From Corythucha ciliata (Eukaryota > Arthropoda > Insecta > Hemiptera > Tingidae): DNA of 64,000 nucleotides. The notes under the pieces were generated by a model, which had not been told where the DNA came from, ran no database searches, and saw nothing but the letters and a program-made list of their open reading frames with translations. The DNA is taken from positions 10,478,001 through 10,542,000 of the forward strand of contig CM075937.1 of assembly GCA_038030265.1 (NCBI GenBank), in the 5' to 3' direction. Positions 21,757 to 32,494 of the stretch are shown piece by piece; position 1 is the stretch's first letter; every line of letters begins with the position of its first letter. The translations under genes were made by a program, and so were the position numbers.

Positions 21757-21832
21757 CTCCAAGGCGTGATTCGAACCCGCAACCCTCTGGAGTCAATCAC
21801 GCTGCCAATTGTGCCACAGTTGCGCCTACGGC
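21757..21832 (-). repeat. tRNA-like repeat (probable tRNA-derived SINE head)
   Basis: The minus strand carries TGTGGCACAATTGGCAGCG (A-box-like) and GGGTTCGAATCACG (B box) with correct spacing, and a loop GACTCCAGA with CCA in the anticodon position as in tRNA-Trp. The anticodon stem and acceptor stem do not pair, so it is not a functional tRNA. Pol III box preservation without folding is usual for a SINE head or an old pseudogene. Confidence 0.6.
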
Positions 21833-21907
21833 AGTCGTACTGCGAGGGATCAGCTAAGCCATTGTTTTTGGCCATTGTTTCTCGAAACACTAGTACAAAA
21901 ATAAATT

Positions 21908-22401
21908 ATTTGAAGCTCATCTAAGCCAATAACGCGTGGATATCAACTTAACGGCAAAAACTCCTCTCCGGACGGCCTCCGAGCGTATCTTATTCTCCTC
22001 ATACGAAAGTTTCAAAATTGTCACAAATGACAGGGGAAAAAAGGGGCGAACTAGTCGATTTTGACAAGTTTTGGTACCGAAGAGTAGTATGATCCAGAAG
22101 CTTATGGCGAGGGGAACAACGTCAAGGTAGGGGCTGAGCTCCCCCAATCCATTACATTCTTTTTATTCAAAAGACAGAACTTTGCCGCAAACCACGACAA
22201 AAGACGAGCAAAATTGTCGGTTTTGAACAGTTTTGGTATCCCATTGATTAGGACGTGCTATAGGAGCAGGAACTCGGCTCCGGAGGAGTTTTTGACGAAA
22301 AGTGACTACTCTCGAGAGCAATTTTCGCCTACTTAGAACGCTAAATATCAAATCTGGAATTTGAAGTTCATTCAAGCCAATAAAGCGTGGATATCAACTT
22401 A
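21908..22401. repeat. 43-bp direct repeats bounding a 408-bp segment
   Basis: ATTTGAAGCTCATCTAAGCC..GTGGATATCAACTTA at 21908-21950 recurs at 22359-22401 with about four differences. Between them are further echoes: TTTTGACAAGTTTTGGTACC versus TTTTGAACAGTTTTGGTATCC, and an inverted AAAAACTCCTC/GAGGAGTTTTT pair. This may be a decayed tandem duplication or a small LTR-like unit. Confidence 0.5.
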
Positions 22402-22413
22402 TCCCTCTAGTGT

Positions 22414-22682
22414 GTTATAAGTCTCACAAACGCCCGTAAACTCAGAAATAAGAGAGAGAGTTAATTATTTGTTTTTAACTTAATCACGCAATCTCTAAAC
22501 TGTCCACACAATGTGAATTAGGGCCGGGTTTACAATGCCCATTAAATTTTAAGCGTTGCTAACGTTTTTATATTCAAAATGCTAATTTCTGATTAGGGTG
22601 TAAGCTCTTAAGCTCAGCTTTGTGTTAAACGGAACTTTAAACCCATATGGTCTACCCGGGCCTTATTATAAAATATATAACA
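22414..22682 (-). repeat. putative 3' LTR of Gypsy B
   Basis: On the minus strand it starts TGTTATATATTTTATAATAAGG directly after a purine-rich tract and ends TATAACA at 22414, giving inverted TGTTATA/TATAACA ends and a 269-bp length. There is no second copy for comparison, so the call rests on ends and position. Confidence 0.5.
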
Positions 22683-22703
22683 CTCCTCCTCGACTTTTTA
22701 ATG

Positions 22704-24300
22704 CTATTTCTCCTCCTTCTCATTCGAAGATTCATCTGGGAGATGGGACTTTTTCAAGGAGTACACATAAACGAAACGTTTTCCCATAGCGTCTTTCACG
22801 ACGTAGGTCGCTGGACTAACCATTTCTTCAACAACTCCACGAGACCATCCTGCAAGTTCACCAGGGTGCCCGACCAATACTTTTTCTTTAATTTCATAAA
22901 AAGAGGATTTTTTTTTTCCTAGTTTCCTTGGCCGAGGCTGTGGTTTCAATAAGGCCAGTCGGCTTCTTGGCTTGTAGCCAAGCGAAAGTTCCGCCGGAGA
23001 AAGTCCCGTTGCTGTGTGAGGAGTATTCCTGTAAGCGAACAAAAAGCAATCCACACGATGCTGGAGTGATCTGTCTTTATTCCCTTCAGAAAGCTGACGT
23101 AAAAGATTTGCCTTGAAGATTTGCACAGTAGCCTCAGCCGCACCGTTTGACTTTGGATGGTACGGCGGAGAAAACAAATAATGTTGGATGCCATTTGAAT
23201 TCAAAAAAATTGAAAATTCTGCCGAGTGAAATGGAGGTCCGTTGTCTGTGATAACTACTTCGGGACAACCAAAGTTGGAAAACACCGACCTAATTTTTTC
23301 CACTGTCAACGCTGCCGTAGTCCTGCTCATAACGATGACTTCCATCCATTTTGAAAATGAATCCGAGAGAATTTGCAATTTTTCTCCGCAAAATCCAAGT
23401 GCACCCTCTGCCATTTCCTTGTCACTTGAAGCTGTTTTCTGTCTTTGAGCTTGCCGAGAAAACTGGAAGGTGGTGCATGACTTGATTATGCCTTCTATAA
23501 CCGAGTCAATTTTAGGTCACCATACGTAGCTTCGCTCTAATTCTTTCATACGAAATATCCCAGGATGTTCCTGGTGGAGCATTTCCAATACTTCACCCCT
23601 TAACGTTGACGGTTCGCAACTTTTCCTTTGAAAATTAGTAAATCTGACGATAAATCGTTGTCACTAGGCCAATCCTCGATTGTGTAGCTGTAAACTATCT
23701 TGATAACCGGTTCTGCTCTTGTTTCCATACCTATTTTTTGAGAAGTTATGGGCAAAGAATTCTATGGAGCAAACAAAGAAATAACACTTTCGTCGACCGT
23801 AATCTTCCGCGGTAGCGGCGATTAAGCATCGAACTCCCACATTTCTGTTCCCTTCCTGTATCGTAGCCTGTAACGGTATGCCGACAGAAGTAAAGCCCAT
23901 CTTTGTAAACGCGCAGCCGCAATTGTGGGAACCGCTTTTGTCTCATTCAATGCAAACGAGAGTGGCCTGTGATTTGAAACTAAGTCAAATTCTCTCCCGT
24001 ACAATTTTTTTAAACAAAAGACCAGGGCCAGTACTTCCTTCTGGATATGAGCATAATTCATTTCGCTTTTACTCATGTTCACGCATGTTATCGAAACATA
24101 TGTGATGGGCCGAGTCAGGCCTGGGATGCGACATGACCCCACCAATTCCGTACGAAGATGCGTCTGCTGTCACTTGGAGAGGAAGCTTCGACTGAAACGG
24201 CATAAGCACTCCACAATTCATTATGAATTGCTTACATTTCATGAATGCGTCCTGGCAAGCCCTCGTCCAATTCCATTTCCAGTCTTGTAACAGACAGACA
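22704..24300 (-). pseudogene. Gypsy B pol remnant: RNase H and integrase
   Basis: From 24290: WKWNWTRACQDAFMKCKQF and TADASSYGIGGVMSHP (first RNase H Asp), then YAHIQKEVLALVF, LVSNHRPLSFAL and RLQRWALLLSAYRYRLRYRKG to about 23822. The spacer to integrase is frameshifted. The zinc-finger region (EVLEMLHQEHPG, 23610-23480) has stops. The core begins near 23414: the first Asp (HLDF) is in another frame, VITDNGPPFHS and NGAAEATVQIF follow, then a GPY/F-like end (KVLVGHPGELAGWSRGVV) and a charged tail ending at 22704. The 236-codon integrase frame (22704-23414) is the best-preserved part. Confidence 0.85.
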
Positions 24301-24382
24301 GGGGGAGAGGGAAATTTCCCCTATGTACCCATTTGTCGGAGAAAGGTCTGACAGATAGGTACAAGACGAAAAATAACGAACG

Positions 24383-24424
<42 letters not shown>

Positions 24425-24795
24425 ATGTACCCATTTGACGGTGATTGGCCCGACAAATTGGTGCGCCACCGAAGTTAGCTGCTAATCTGCTAATGTTTGC
24501 TACGGCTATGCTCGAGTGGGAATTACTTCGTTCACGGTTCATTGACATGGGGTTTCTCGTACGAAGCTTTAATTGTGCCCTTCTCGTCGCCTGTCTGCCT
24601 TTCCGATCAGATGTCGAACCCCTTTATACCATGCCGTAAAAAATGTAGTTGTGGTTGCACTTATGGCGTTTTCAATTCAATGCAACACACTCGTGTGGTG
24701 TAAGTTTTCCTACCCGTTCTCTCTGAATTAGAACACACGTTTTAATTGCGTTTATTGCGTGAATTGTGAAGACCCTTTTCTACGGACAATTAGGG
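24301..24795. other. low-complexity break region with poly(A) and a diverged duplication
   Basis: TGTACCCATTTGTCGG (24336-24351) and TGTACCCATTTGACGG (24425-24440) flank a short segment ending in 41 A (24383-24423). The similarity continues weakly past the boxes. It may be a tiny retroposed RNA with its target duplication, or a decayed tandem repeat. 24441-24795 shows nothing else recognisable. Confidence 0.4.
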
Positions 24796-24804
24796 GATTT
24801 CTCC
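24796..24804 (+). repeat. 9-bp target duplication, left (GATTTCTCC)
   Basis: GATTTCTCC here and at 27896-27904, immediately outside the terminal inverted repeats of the foldback element. Confidence 0.85.
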
Positions 24805-25241
24805 ACGCTTGTGAACCTGGCACAACACATGTCAGAAAATTTAACGAAAAATGAATCAATCGTTTGTTTACCGTTTGTTTACGTTTGTTTTGCCAAAATT
24901 TTCGTTTGTTTAGCATTCGGAATATGATTTTTTTTTAAAAACAGCATGTGTCGGGCTAAGTTCACGCAACCCGACACATGGGCGGAATCGTTTGTTTCGC
25001 GGCATATTCCGTCTCATTATCGTTTGTTTACGTTTGTTTAGCCGAAATTTTCGTTTGTTTAGCATTTTGAATTTATATTTTATTAAAAAACAGCATGTGT
25101 GGGGCTAAGTTCACGCAACCCGACACATGAGCGGAATCGTTTGTTTCGCGGCATCTTCCGTCTCATTATCGTTTGTCTTCGTTTGTTTAGCATTTTGAAT
25201 TTATATTTTCTTAAAAAATCAGCCTGTGTCGGGCTAAGTTA

Positions 25242-25585
25242 TACAAAAAACGTCGAAATACGAAAAATGTTTATTACTACACCCGCCGTAACTCTCGAAC
25301 TGTTCATTCAAGTAAGATTATCCTTTATTATCTCGGGGATCATTCTTGTGGGCAATTTGATGAAGATTATTTTTGTGAACGCTCATTTTCACGCTAAACC
25401 GCATAGATTTCGAAATATTTGAGAAATACTGGAACAAAATGAGAATTTACTAACTTAACACCCTCTCCTACACAAACCCATAGCTCCAAATGGTGGAACT
25501 TTTTACCAATCAATATGTGGGTTGTGAGGAACAATTTGGCGTTGAAGGGAAACTTTCACTTTGGATGTTGGGGTATAGGTCTAAT
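25242..25585 (+). repeat. foldback spacer S1
   Basis: Non-hairpin spacer between outward and inward arms of lobe 1, beginning ATACAAAAAACGTCG. It has a near-identical copy S2 at about 26736-27079 in the same orientation; only a few substitutions are seen over about 340 bp (for example GAACTGTTC/GAACTATTC). No domain or Pol III box recognised. Confidence 0.8.
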
Positions 25586-26735
25586 TGCACCGTACTATAA
25601 ACAAACGAGATGGAGACGGAATGTGCCGTGAAACAAACGATTCCTTCCATGTGTTGGTTTGCGTGAACTTAGTCCGACACCTGCTGTTTTTTAAAAAGAA
25701 AATCATATTCAAAATGCTAAACAAACGAAAATTTAGGCTAAACAAACGCAAACAAACGATAATGAGACGGAATATGCCGTTAAACAAACGATTCCGTCCA
25801 TGTGTCGGGTTGCGTGAACTTAGCCCGACACATACTGTTTTTCGAAAAAATCATACATGAAATGGTAAACAAACGAAAATTCCGGCTAAACAAACGTAAA
25901 CAAACGATAATGAGACGGAATATGCCGCGAAACAAACGATTCCGCCCATGTGTCGGGTTGCGTGAACTTAGCCCGACACATGCTGTTTTTTAAAAAAAAA
26001 TCATATTCCGAATGCTAAACAAACGAAAATTTCGGCTAAACAAACGTAAACAAACGATAATGAGACGGAATATGCCGCGAAACAAACGATTCCGCCCATG
26101 TGTCGGGTTGCGTGAACTTAGCCCGACACATACTGTTTTTCGAAAAAATCATACATGAAATGGTAAACAAACGAAAATTCCGGCTAAACAAACGTAAACA
26201 AACGATAATGAGACGGAATATGCCGCGAAACAAACGATTCCGCCCATGTGTCGGGTTGCGTGAACTTAGCCCGACACATGCTGTTTTTTTTAAAAACAGC
26301 ATGTGTCGGGCTAAGTTCACGCAACCCGACACATGGGCGGAATCGTTTGTTTCGCGGCATATTCCGTCTCATTATCGTTTGTTTAGCCGAAATTTTCGTT
26401 TGTTTAGCATTTTGAATTTATATTTTATTAAAAAACAGCATGTGTCGGGCTAAGTTCACGCAACCCGACACATGGGCGGAATCGTTTGTTTCGCGGCATA
26501 TTCCGTCTCATTATCGTTTGTTTACGTTTGTTTAGCCGAAATTTTCGTTTGTTTAGCATTTTGAATTTATATTTTATTAAAAAACAGCATGTGTGGGGCT
26601 AAGTTCACGCAACCCGACACATGAGCGGAATCGTTTGTTTCGCGGCATCTTCCGTCTCATTATCGTTTGTCTTCGTTTGTTTAGCATTTTGAATTTATAT
26701 TTTCTTAAAAAATCAGCCTGTGTCGGGCTAAGTTA

Positions 26736-27079
26736 TACAAAAAACGTCGAAATACGAAAAATGTTTATTACTACACCCGCCGTAACTCTCGAACTATTCA
26801 TTCAAGTAAGATTATCCTTTATTATCTAGGGAACATTCTTGTGGGCAATTTGATGAAGATTATTTTTGTGAACGCTCAATTTCACGCTAAACCGCATAGA
26901 TTTCGAAATATTTGAGAAATACTGGAACAAAATGATAATTTACCAACTTAACACCCTCTCCTACACAAACCCATAGCTCCAAATGGTGGAACTTTTTACC
27001 AATCAATATGTGGGTTGTGAGGAACAATTTGGCGTTGAAGGGAAACTTTCACTTTGGATGTTGGGGTATAGGTCTAATT
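26736..27079 (+). repeat. foldback spacer S2
   Basis: Second copy of S1, offset 1493-1494 bp, with near identity. Together with the flanking subrepeats it shows that the whole lobe was duplicated head-to-tail, recently compared with the decay seen in other repeats of the window. Confidence 0.8.
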
Positions 27080-27895
27080 GCACCGTACTATAAACAAACG
27101 AGATGGAGACGGAATGTGCCGTGAAACAAACGATTCCTTCCACGTGTTGGTTTGCGTGAACTTAGTCTGACACCTGCTGTTTTTTAAAAAGAAAATCAAA
27201 TTCCAAATGCTAAACAAACGAAAATTTAGGCTAAACAAACGCAAACAAACGATAATGAGACGGAATATGCCGTTAAACAAACGATTCCGCCCGTGTGTCG
27301 GGTTGCGAGAACTTAGCCCGACACATGCTGATTTTTTAAGAAAATATAAATTCAAAATGCTAAACAAACGAAAATTTCGGCTTAACAAACGTAAACAAAC
27401 GATAATGAGACGGAATATGCCGCGAAACAAACGATTCCGCCCATGTGTCGGGTTGCGTGAACTTAGCCCGACACATGCTGTTTTTTTTAAAAAAATCATA
27501 TTCCGAATGCTAAACAAACGAAAATTTCGGCTAAACAAACGTAAACAAACGATAATGAGACGGAATATGCCGCGAAACAAACTCGGCGTGAACTTAGCCC
27601 GACACATGCTGTTTTTTTAAAAAAATCATATCCGAATGCTAAACAAACGAAAATTTCGGCTAAACAAATGTAAACAAACGATAATGAGACGGAATATGTC
27701 GCGAAACAAACGATTCCGCCCATGTGTCGGGTTGCGTGAACTTAGCCCGACACATGCTGTTTTTAAAAAAAATCATATTCCGAATGCTAAACAAACGAAA
27801 ATTTTGGCAAAACAAACGTAAACAAACAGTAAACAAACGATTGATTCATTTTTCGTTAAATTTTCTGACATGTGTTGTGCCAGGTTCACATGCGT

Positions 27896-27904
27896 GATTT
27901 CTCC
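27896..27904 (+). repeat. 9-bp target duplication, right (GATTTCTCC)
   Basis: Exact match to 24796-24804. Follows the right terminal repeat directly. Confidence 0.85.
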
Positions 27905-28036
27905 CCTTCTCACCGCACCCCCTAGACACAACTGTAATATAAATATAAATTAAAAAATAAAGAAACTAATCTTTAAATTAAATACTTACTATTCTTTACC
28001 TACTTGTTTTGAGTTCCGAGAAAAAATTTCATCCCA

Positions 28037-28167
28037 GGGGCCGTATTCCGAAGCAGTGTGAAAATGCCGCAAAAAGCGGTTGCTATGGCGGGATAATGTT
28101 ATTTCTTATTCGGCGTCCTTGGATCCCGCTTGCGGCATTTTTTCCCGACAGTTCAGAATAAGGCCCC
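28037..28167. repeat. foldback module with about 36-bp imperfect arms
   Basis: GGGGCCGTATTCCGAAGCAG...AAAATGCCGCAA on the left pairs with TTGCGGCATTTT...CAGAATAAGGCCCC on the right. The inner blocks AAAATGCCGCAA/TTGCGGCATTTT are perfect. Its right end overlaps the edge of the tRNA-like sequence, suggesting one composite unit. Confidence 0.7.
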
Positions 28168-28240
28168 AGGTGGGATTCGAACTCACGACCTCCTAGTTTC
28201 GCACCAGGTGCTCTTACCATCTGAGCTATACCGGGAGTCC
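28163..28240 (-). repeat. tRNA-like sequence attached to the foldback (probable SINE head)
   Basis: The minus strand has TAGCTCAGATGGTAAGAGC (A box) and GAGTTCGAATCCC (B box). A good anticodon stem (CCTGG/CTAGG) closes a 7-base loop TGCGAAA, but position 33 is G rather than the invariant T. The acceptor strands do not pair. This fits a SINE head derived from a tRNA, followed on the same strand by the foldback at 28037-28167 as body. Confidence 0.65.
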
Positions 28241-28439
28241 ACGCAAAGAGCGAATCCACCCAGGAGAAGTCCCCTCTTGGAACTCAAACTGCACCTATCG
28301 GGACAGTGCAGGTGCACTGGTGAACCTATGCGTATCGGGGCCCGGGGCGGAAATCTTCAAGAGGCCCCTAAAAGCCATCAACTATTCATAAAAACCTCTA
28401 TTGGTAACCTTCAAGGCCTTTTCGTAATTTTAGCCGAAG

Positions 28440-30480
28440 CCTTTTCCACAGTATTGTAGGCAAATTACCGCTATTTCCACAACCTATCCGCTAAACAGCG
28501 CTTATGCCAAGTTTAAACCGCGAATTTCTCCATTTTAGCCGCGAATGAGTGCTTTTTGTCAACTTTAACAGCAAATTAGCGTTTTTCACCGCAAATTAGC
28601 AACGGATTAGCGGGGTAATCCCCCCACCTTATAGACATAAATATGCGCTTGTCCCCAACATTAGCAGCAAAGTAGATTTTTTATCCTGTGAATCAGCGAT
28701 GTTTCTTTAACGTTCCTCGAGTAGGCGTTTTCCACAATTTTAGCTGCAAATTAGCGTTTTTTTCCAGCGCTTTACTAAGTTTGAGCTGAAAATTACTCAA
28801 TATTATCCGTAAAATACCGGTTTTCTCGAAATGTTTACCACAAATTAGCATTTTTTGTTCACCATAACCATACGCTGCGGAATAGCGATGTCTTATCGGT
28901 TTTAGTCGCGAATTTGTGAGTTTTTCACTCATAGCTCATAGCAATTAGCGCTTTTTCTCAAAGTTGCCCGAAGAAGCCGCGAATTAGCGTATTTCCCATT
29001 TTTGACGCGAATTGTCTGTCCCAATTGGTCTAATTCAGTGAATTAGCGCTTTTTCGTAATTTTAGCAGTGCAGTAGCTATTTCTAGCCCGTGCATTAGCA
29101 AATTTTGTTCATGTGAGCCACGAATTGGCTTTTGCTGATATTTTTACTGCAAATCGGCAATTCTTCCATTTTTGACAGTGACTTAGCACTTTTTGTTTCA
29201 ATTTAGGCTGAAAATTAACCTTTCTCTTTATTCTAGCTAGAACAATTACTGATTTTCTAGATATTAGCCGCCAATTGGCGGGTTCTTTTACATTTTGGCA
29301 CCGCATTCATCTCAGTTCTAGCCATGAATCAGTGTTTTTTCTGTTACTTACAACCATGAATTTGCTGTTTATCTCAATTTTAGCTACGAATTTGTCATCA
29401 GAAGGCGGAATCAGAAATTTCAACACACTTTATCCGCGATTATTTTCCTCAATGTTAGCCGTGAATTCGCATTTTTTTTTTTCAATTTTTGCTGCTTTGA
29501 AGCGTTTTTAACCTAAGAAAACACGAATTACCATAATTTTAGCCACGAATTGGCGATTTCCTCAATTTTTAGCCGTGAATAACACTTTTTCTCAATTCGA
29601 GCTGAAAACGAGAGTTTTTATTTATTTAAGACATGCTAATTATAAGGGGTATTCATGAAAAATGTTAAACATTGTATTTGTTATTTGCTAAATTCCGAAC
29701 AGATGGGTAAGGCCATAGAAACGGAGAAACTGAACACAAAAATTACGAAATAACAGAGTTTACGTCGATAACATATGTTAAACTTCCGAGCATGAATACC
29801 CCTATAGTGAATTTTTCAATACTAGCTGCGTTTTTTTTTTTTACACTTCAGTCCCACGTCGGTATTTTTCCTTCAAGTTTTGCTATGGATTAGCGTTTAT
29901 TGTTTAGTTTTAGCCTCGAACAGAAGCAACGCATTGGCGTTTTGTCAATTTTTCAAGATTTAGTGATTTTAACCAATTTTGGCCACGGGTTAGCGCTTTT
30001 AATCAATTGCAGTGCATTTGCAATTGCAAATGCAGTGGGGATTCTTTCATTTGTATTGGCGATTTTCCTCCATTTCAGCCACGATTTGGCGTTTTCCTCA
30101 TTTTCCGCTGCGGATTAGCCATTTTTTCATTTTCAGCAGCGAATTAGCACTTTTTTCTCAGTTTGAGTTGAAAATTAGTGTTTTTCTTAATGTTGGCCAC
30201 GCTAATTAATATTTTTGTCAGTTCCAGCCGTGTTTTTTTTTGGGGTTTTAGCCCCGCATGAGCAAATTTTTTCTACGGATTAGCGCTGTTCGTAGCCACG
30301 GGCTTGGCCCAGAAACAACATTTTTGCATTGATGTCTACATTGTAGCCGTGGAATGGCCGTCTAATCGACGATTTTTTCTCACTTTCGGTCCAGAAGTTG
30401 CATGGTGAGACCACGAACCAGCGCTTATTCGCAGTTATAGCCACGAATATTAGCGCGTTGCAAATTGCGGATCAGTACAC
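28440..30480 (+). repeat. degenerate tandem array T3, about 2 kb
   Basis: The longest copy of the T family: alternating TTTTTCTCAATTTTAGCC and GCGAATTAGCG halves at intervals of about 30-40 bp, heavily mutated, all on one strand. Broken by small unrelated patches (about 29620-29800). No coding signal; the absence of higher-order copies suggests an old array. Confidence 0.75.
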
Positions 30481-31412
30481 TAGCGCGCTTAAGGACCTAA
30501 TGAAACTTGGGAATGAGGGTGGTGTATTTTCTCTATTTGAGCCGTGAATTTCCGTCAAGGAGACGTTATTTCTGATGTATTTGAGCTACCAGAATAGCAC
30601 TCTCGGGGGCTCAATCGAATAGTCAGCCCACACTCTTTAATGATATCACTTGTAACGTTAAGGAACCTTTAAAGACGAGTAGACGCATACGGCGCCATGT
30701 TCGTTCTTATCAGTTTAATAAGATAGGTTGGGGGTGGTTTGTTGACATTCACAAAACATGAACAAAAGGTGGATTTTAGAAGGCTGATAATTGATAAGAG
30801 CGAACATGGCGTCTGTGATTTTACCTGTCTGATTATAGGTCCTCTAGTAACGTTAGAGAACCTCGAAGTTTATCGAATATTTTAGACCCGAATCTTGTAA
30901 TTTCACGAAAATGAAGGCCGCATTTTCCGAATATTCAGCAAGAGACACTACCAACTCCGCAGATATTTTGTGCCTTTTTGTTAGATTTCGTAGGCGCTGT
31001 CGTATTGCTGGTTCGAACGGGTTCCGCAAATACAATAAAAAACAAAACAAAAAAACAGGAAACTTGCAATTTTGCGATAATAAAGAGATAAACGAAAAAC
31101 TTTGCGAATATCTTTACCTTGCAATTCGAAATTTGCAGTGAAACTTGCAGTTTTGGGGAACTGTAATTTTTAAGGCCGTAAGCTCGCCATTTTTAGGACA
31201 CTCAGGCCCAAAACTAACAATGTCGCTTCAAATGACGTAGTTTTACTGTAAATTGGTTTTATTCAGAATCAAAACTGTGAGAATGGGTTTTTTGAGAGCC
31301 AAAATTAAGCGAAATTTCGTTTATGAAGAACCCAAAACCACGAAATTTTGGTTTTTGAGGTGAGCTAACCCTGCAAAATTGAAAATCCGAAAGAGCTTTA
31401 CCAGCAAAACTC

Positions 31413-31448
<36 letters not shown>

Positions 31449-32494
31449 AGAGAAAAAGGGACAACGTGTCTTTTTCAAAGAGCCAAATGTGTGGAATTCG
31501 GTTGGGGAAAAGCTCATGAAATTTGTACCTTGAAGGTGGACACCCTGTAGAGATAAAACGCGTGAAATTGACTATTTGAAGAGGTCACCTCGTGAAAATG
31601 AACTCGATCAAACAAACCAAATTCATAAGAAGGGGATAGCGACCAACTACCCAGGGCATCAAAATGTCACGCTACGCCCCTTCGGGCGATCTGCCGGAGA
31701 ATGAAGCCCTTGGACGGGAGGGGGAATCCGACGGTAATAAAGAAATAATTATTCTCTTCAATGACTCTGTTATAAAAAAAAAACACTGATTGAATTTGAC
31801 TAACCAAATTTTTGAGTGTATTTACAATAGCCCACCACCGGTAGTTCAAAATGTATGACAAAATACGTGAACTTTGGTAAAAAGGATGTTCCTGGACCTG
31901 AAAATAAGTTTCCACGGCTCAATTTAACTGTTTTAGAGCCGACTATTTCATTTATTGGACTAAATTGAGCGGTTGTTTGGGCCAAAAAGCCAGTTTTTGC
32001 GTCTTAATCAACAGATTTGAGCCAAAAAAGTCCGATTTTGTGGTTTGTGGTGACTTCGGTGGATAAATTTGCAGTTTCTTGGGTAAAACTGTTAGCTTTT
32101 TACTTCGCTTTATCAGTTTCTGCCATGTTTTTAAAATTATAGTCGAAAAACACGTCAACTTCGGTTTATCAACGGGGGTGAAAGAAGCATCAGGAACAGA
32201 GTGGCTAGGCAACAACACGCACGACCGAGTCGGTTGTGCGGTTTGTGGCATTACAGCCAGACTATGGTGGAACATTTTTTTCGATTGAGGAGCGGGTGTG
32301 TCTCTCCAGGGGCCCTGGAGGGACATTATCTCATTTTTTTTTAACGCCTGTTTGGGACACTCATAGCCACATCATGGAGCAACACTAATTTTAAGGCACA
32401 TTTCGCCACCTGAACGAACGACTTTCGTTGATGGACTATTTGTCAAATTTTTCTAGCGATTTCATCGGATAGTTATTTGAATTGTCTCATAATG
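30481..32494. other. no recognisable gene; small inverted repeat, poly(T), palindrome
   Basis: Contains GCGCCATGTTCGTTCTTATCA (30692) inverted against TGATAAGAGCGAACATGGCG (30792), arms about 20 bp, possibly a decayed MITE; a 34-base T run at 31414-31447; and the palindrome CTCCAGGGGCCCTGGAG at 32306-32322. I see no coding sequence. Confidence 0.4.

Larger units (their letters stand above)
22414..24300 (-). mobile_element. Gypsy (Ty3) LTR retrotransposon B, 5'-truncated
   Basis: Minus strand from RNase H at about 24300 through integrase to 22704, then a putative polypurine tract (GTCGAGGAGGAG, about 22694-22683) and a putative 3' LTR (22682-22414). Gag, protease and RT are missing. At the upstream break lies low-complexity sequence with a 41-base A run. 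It is a different family from Gypsy A: the integrases differ throughout although both have the NGPPF signature. Confidence 0.8.
24805..27895. mobile_element. two-lobed foldback element with subrepeat arms, 3091 bp
   Basis: The outer ends are inverted: ACGCTTGTGAACCTGGCACA (24805) and its complement TGTGCCAGGTTCACATGCGT (to 27895), continuing for well over 60 bp. Arms are built of roughly 150-bp subrepeats. Each subrepeat has a perfect 11-bp hairpin (CATGTGTCGGG...CCCGACACATG) and many AAACAAACG words. Units point one way up to about 25240, then a unique spacer (about 25242-25585), then the other way to a palindromic centre at about 26289. The same arm-spacer-arm order repeats at offset 1494 bp to 27895. 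Known parallel: Drosophila Foldback elements, with 9-bp duplications and subrepeat arms, or Mutator-like non-autonomous elements with the same duplication size. No transposase is encoded; open frames inside are repeat translations. Confidence 0.9.

Noticed and set aside
21757..21832. Functional tRNA-Trp gene
   Set aside because: Anticodon and acceptor stems fail.
24232..24548. Minus frames with long Phe runs
   Set aside because: Produced by translating the 41-base poly(A) run on the opposite strand.
25585..27821. Open frames repeating KRKFRLNKRKQTIMRRNMPRN-like peptides on both strands
   Set aside because: They are translations of the foldback subrepeats; frame and peptide follow the repeat unit, with no start context or domain.
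24812..27890. CRISPR-like array
   Set aside because: Units are about 150 bp, change orientation and have no unique spacers; the genome is eukaryotic.
28163..28240. Functional tRNA gene
   Set aside because: Acceptor stem does not pair and position 33 is G; better explained as a SINE head.
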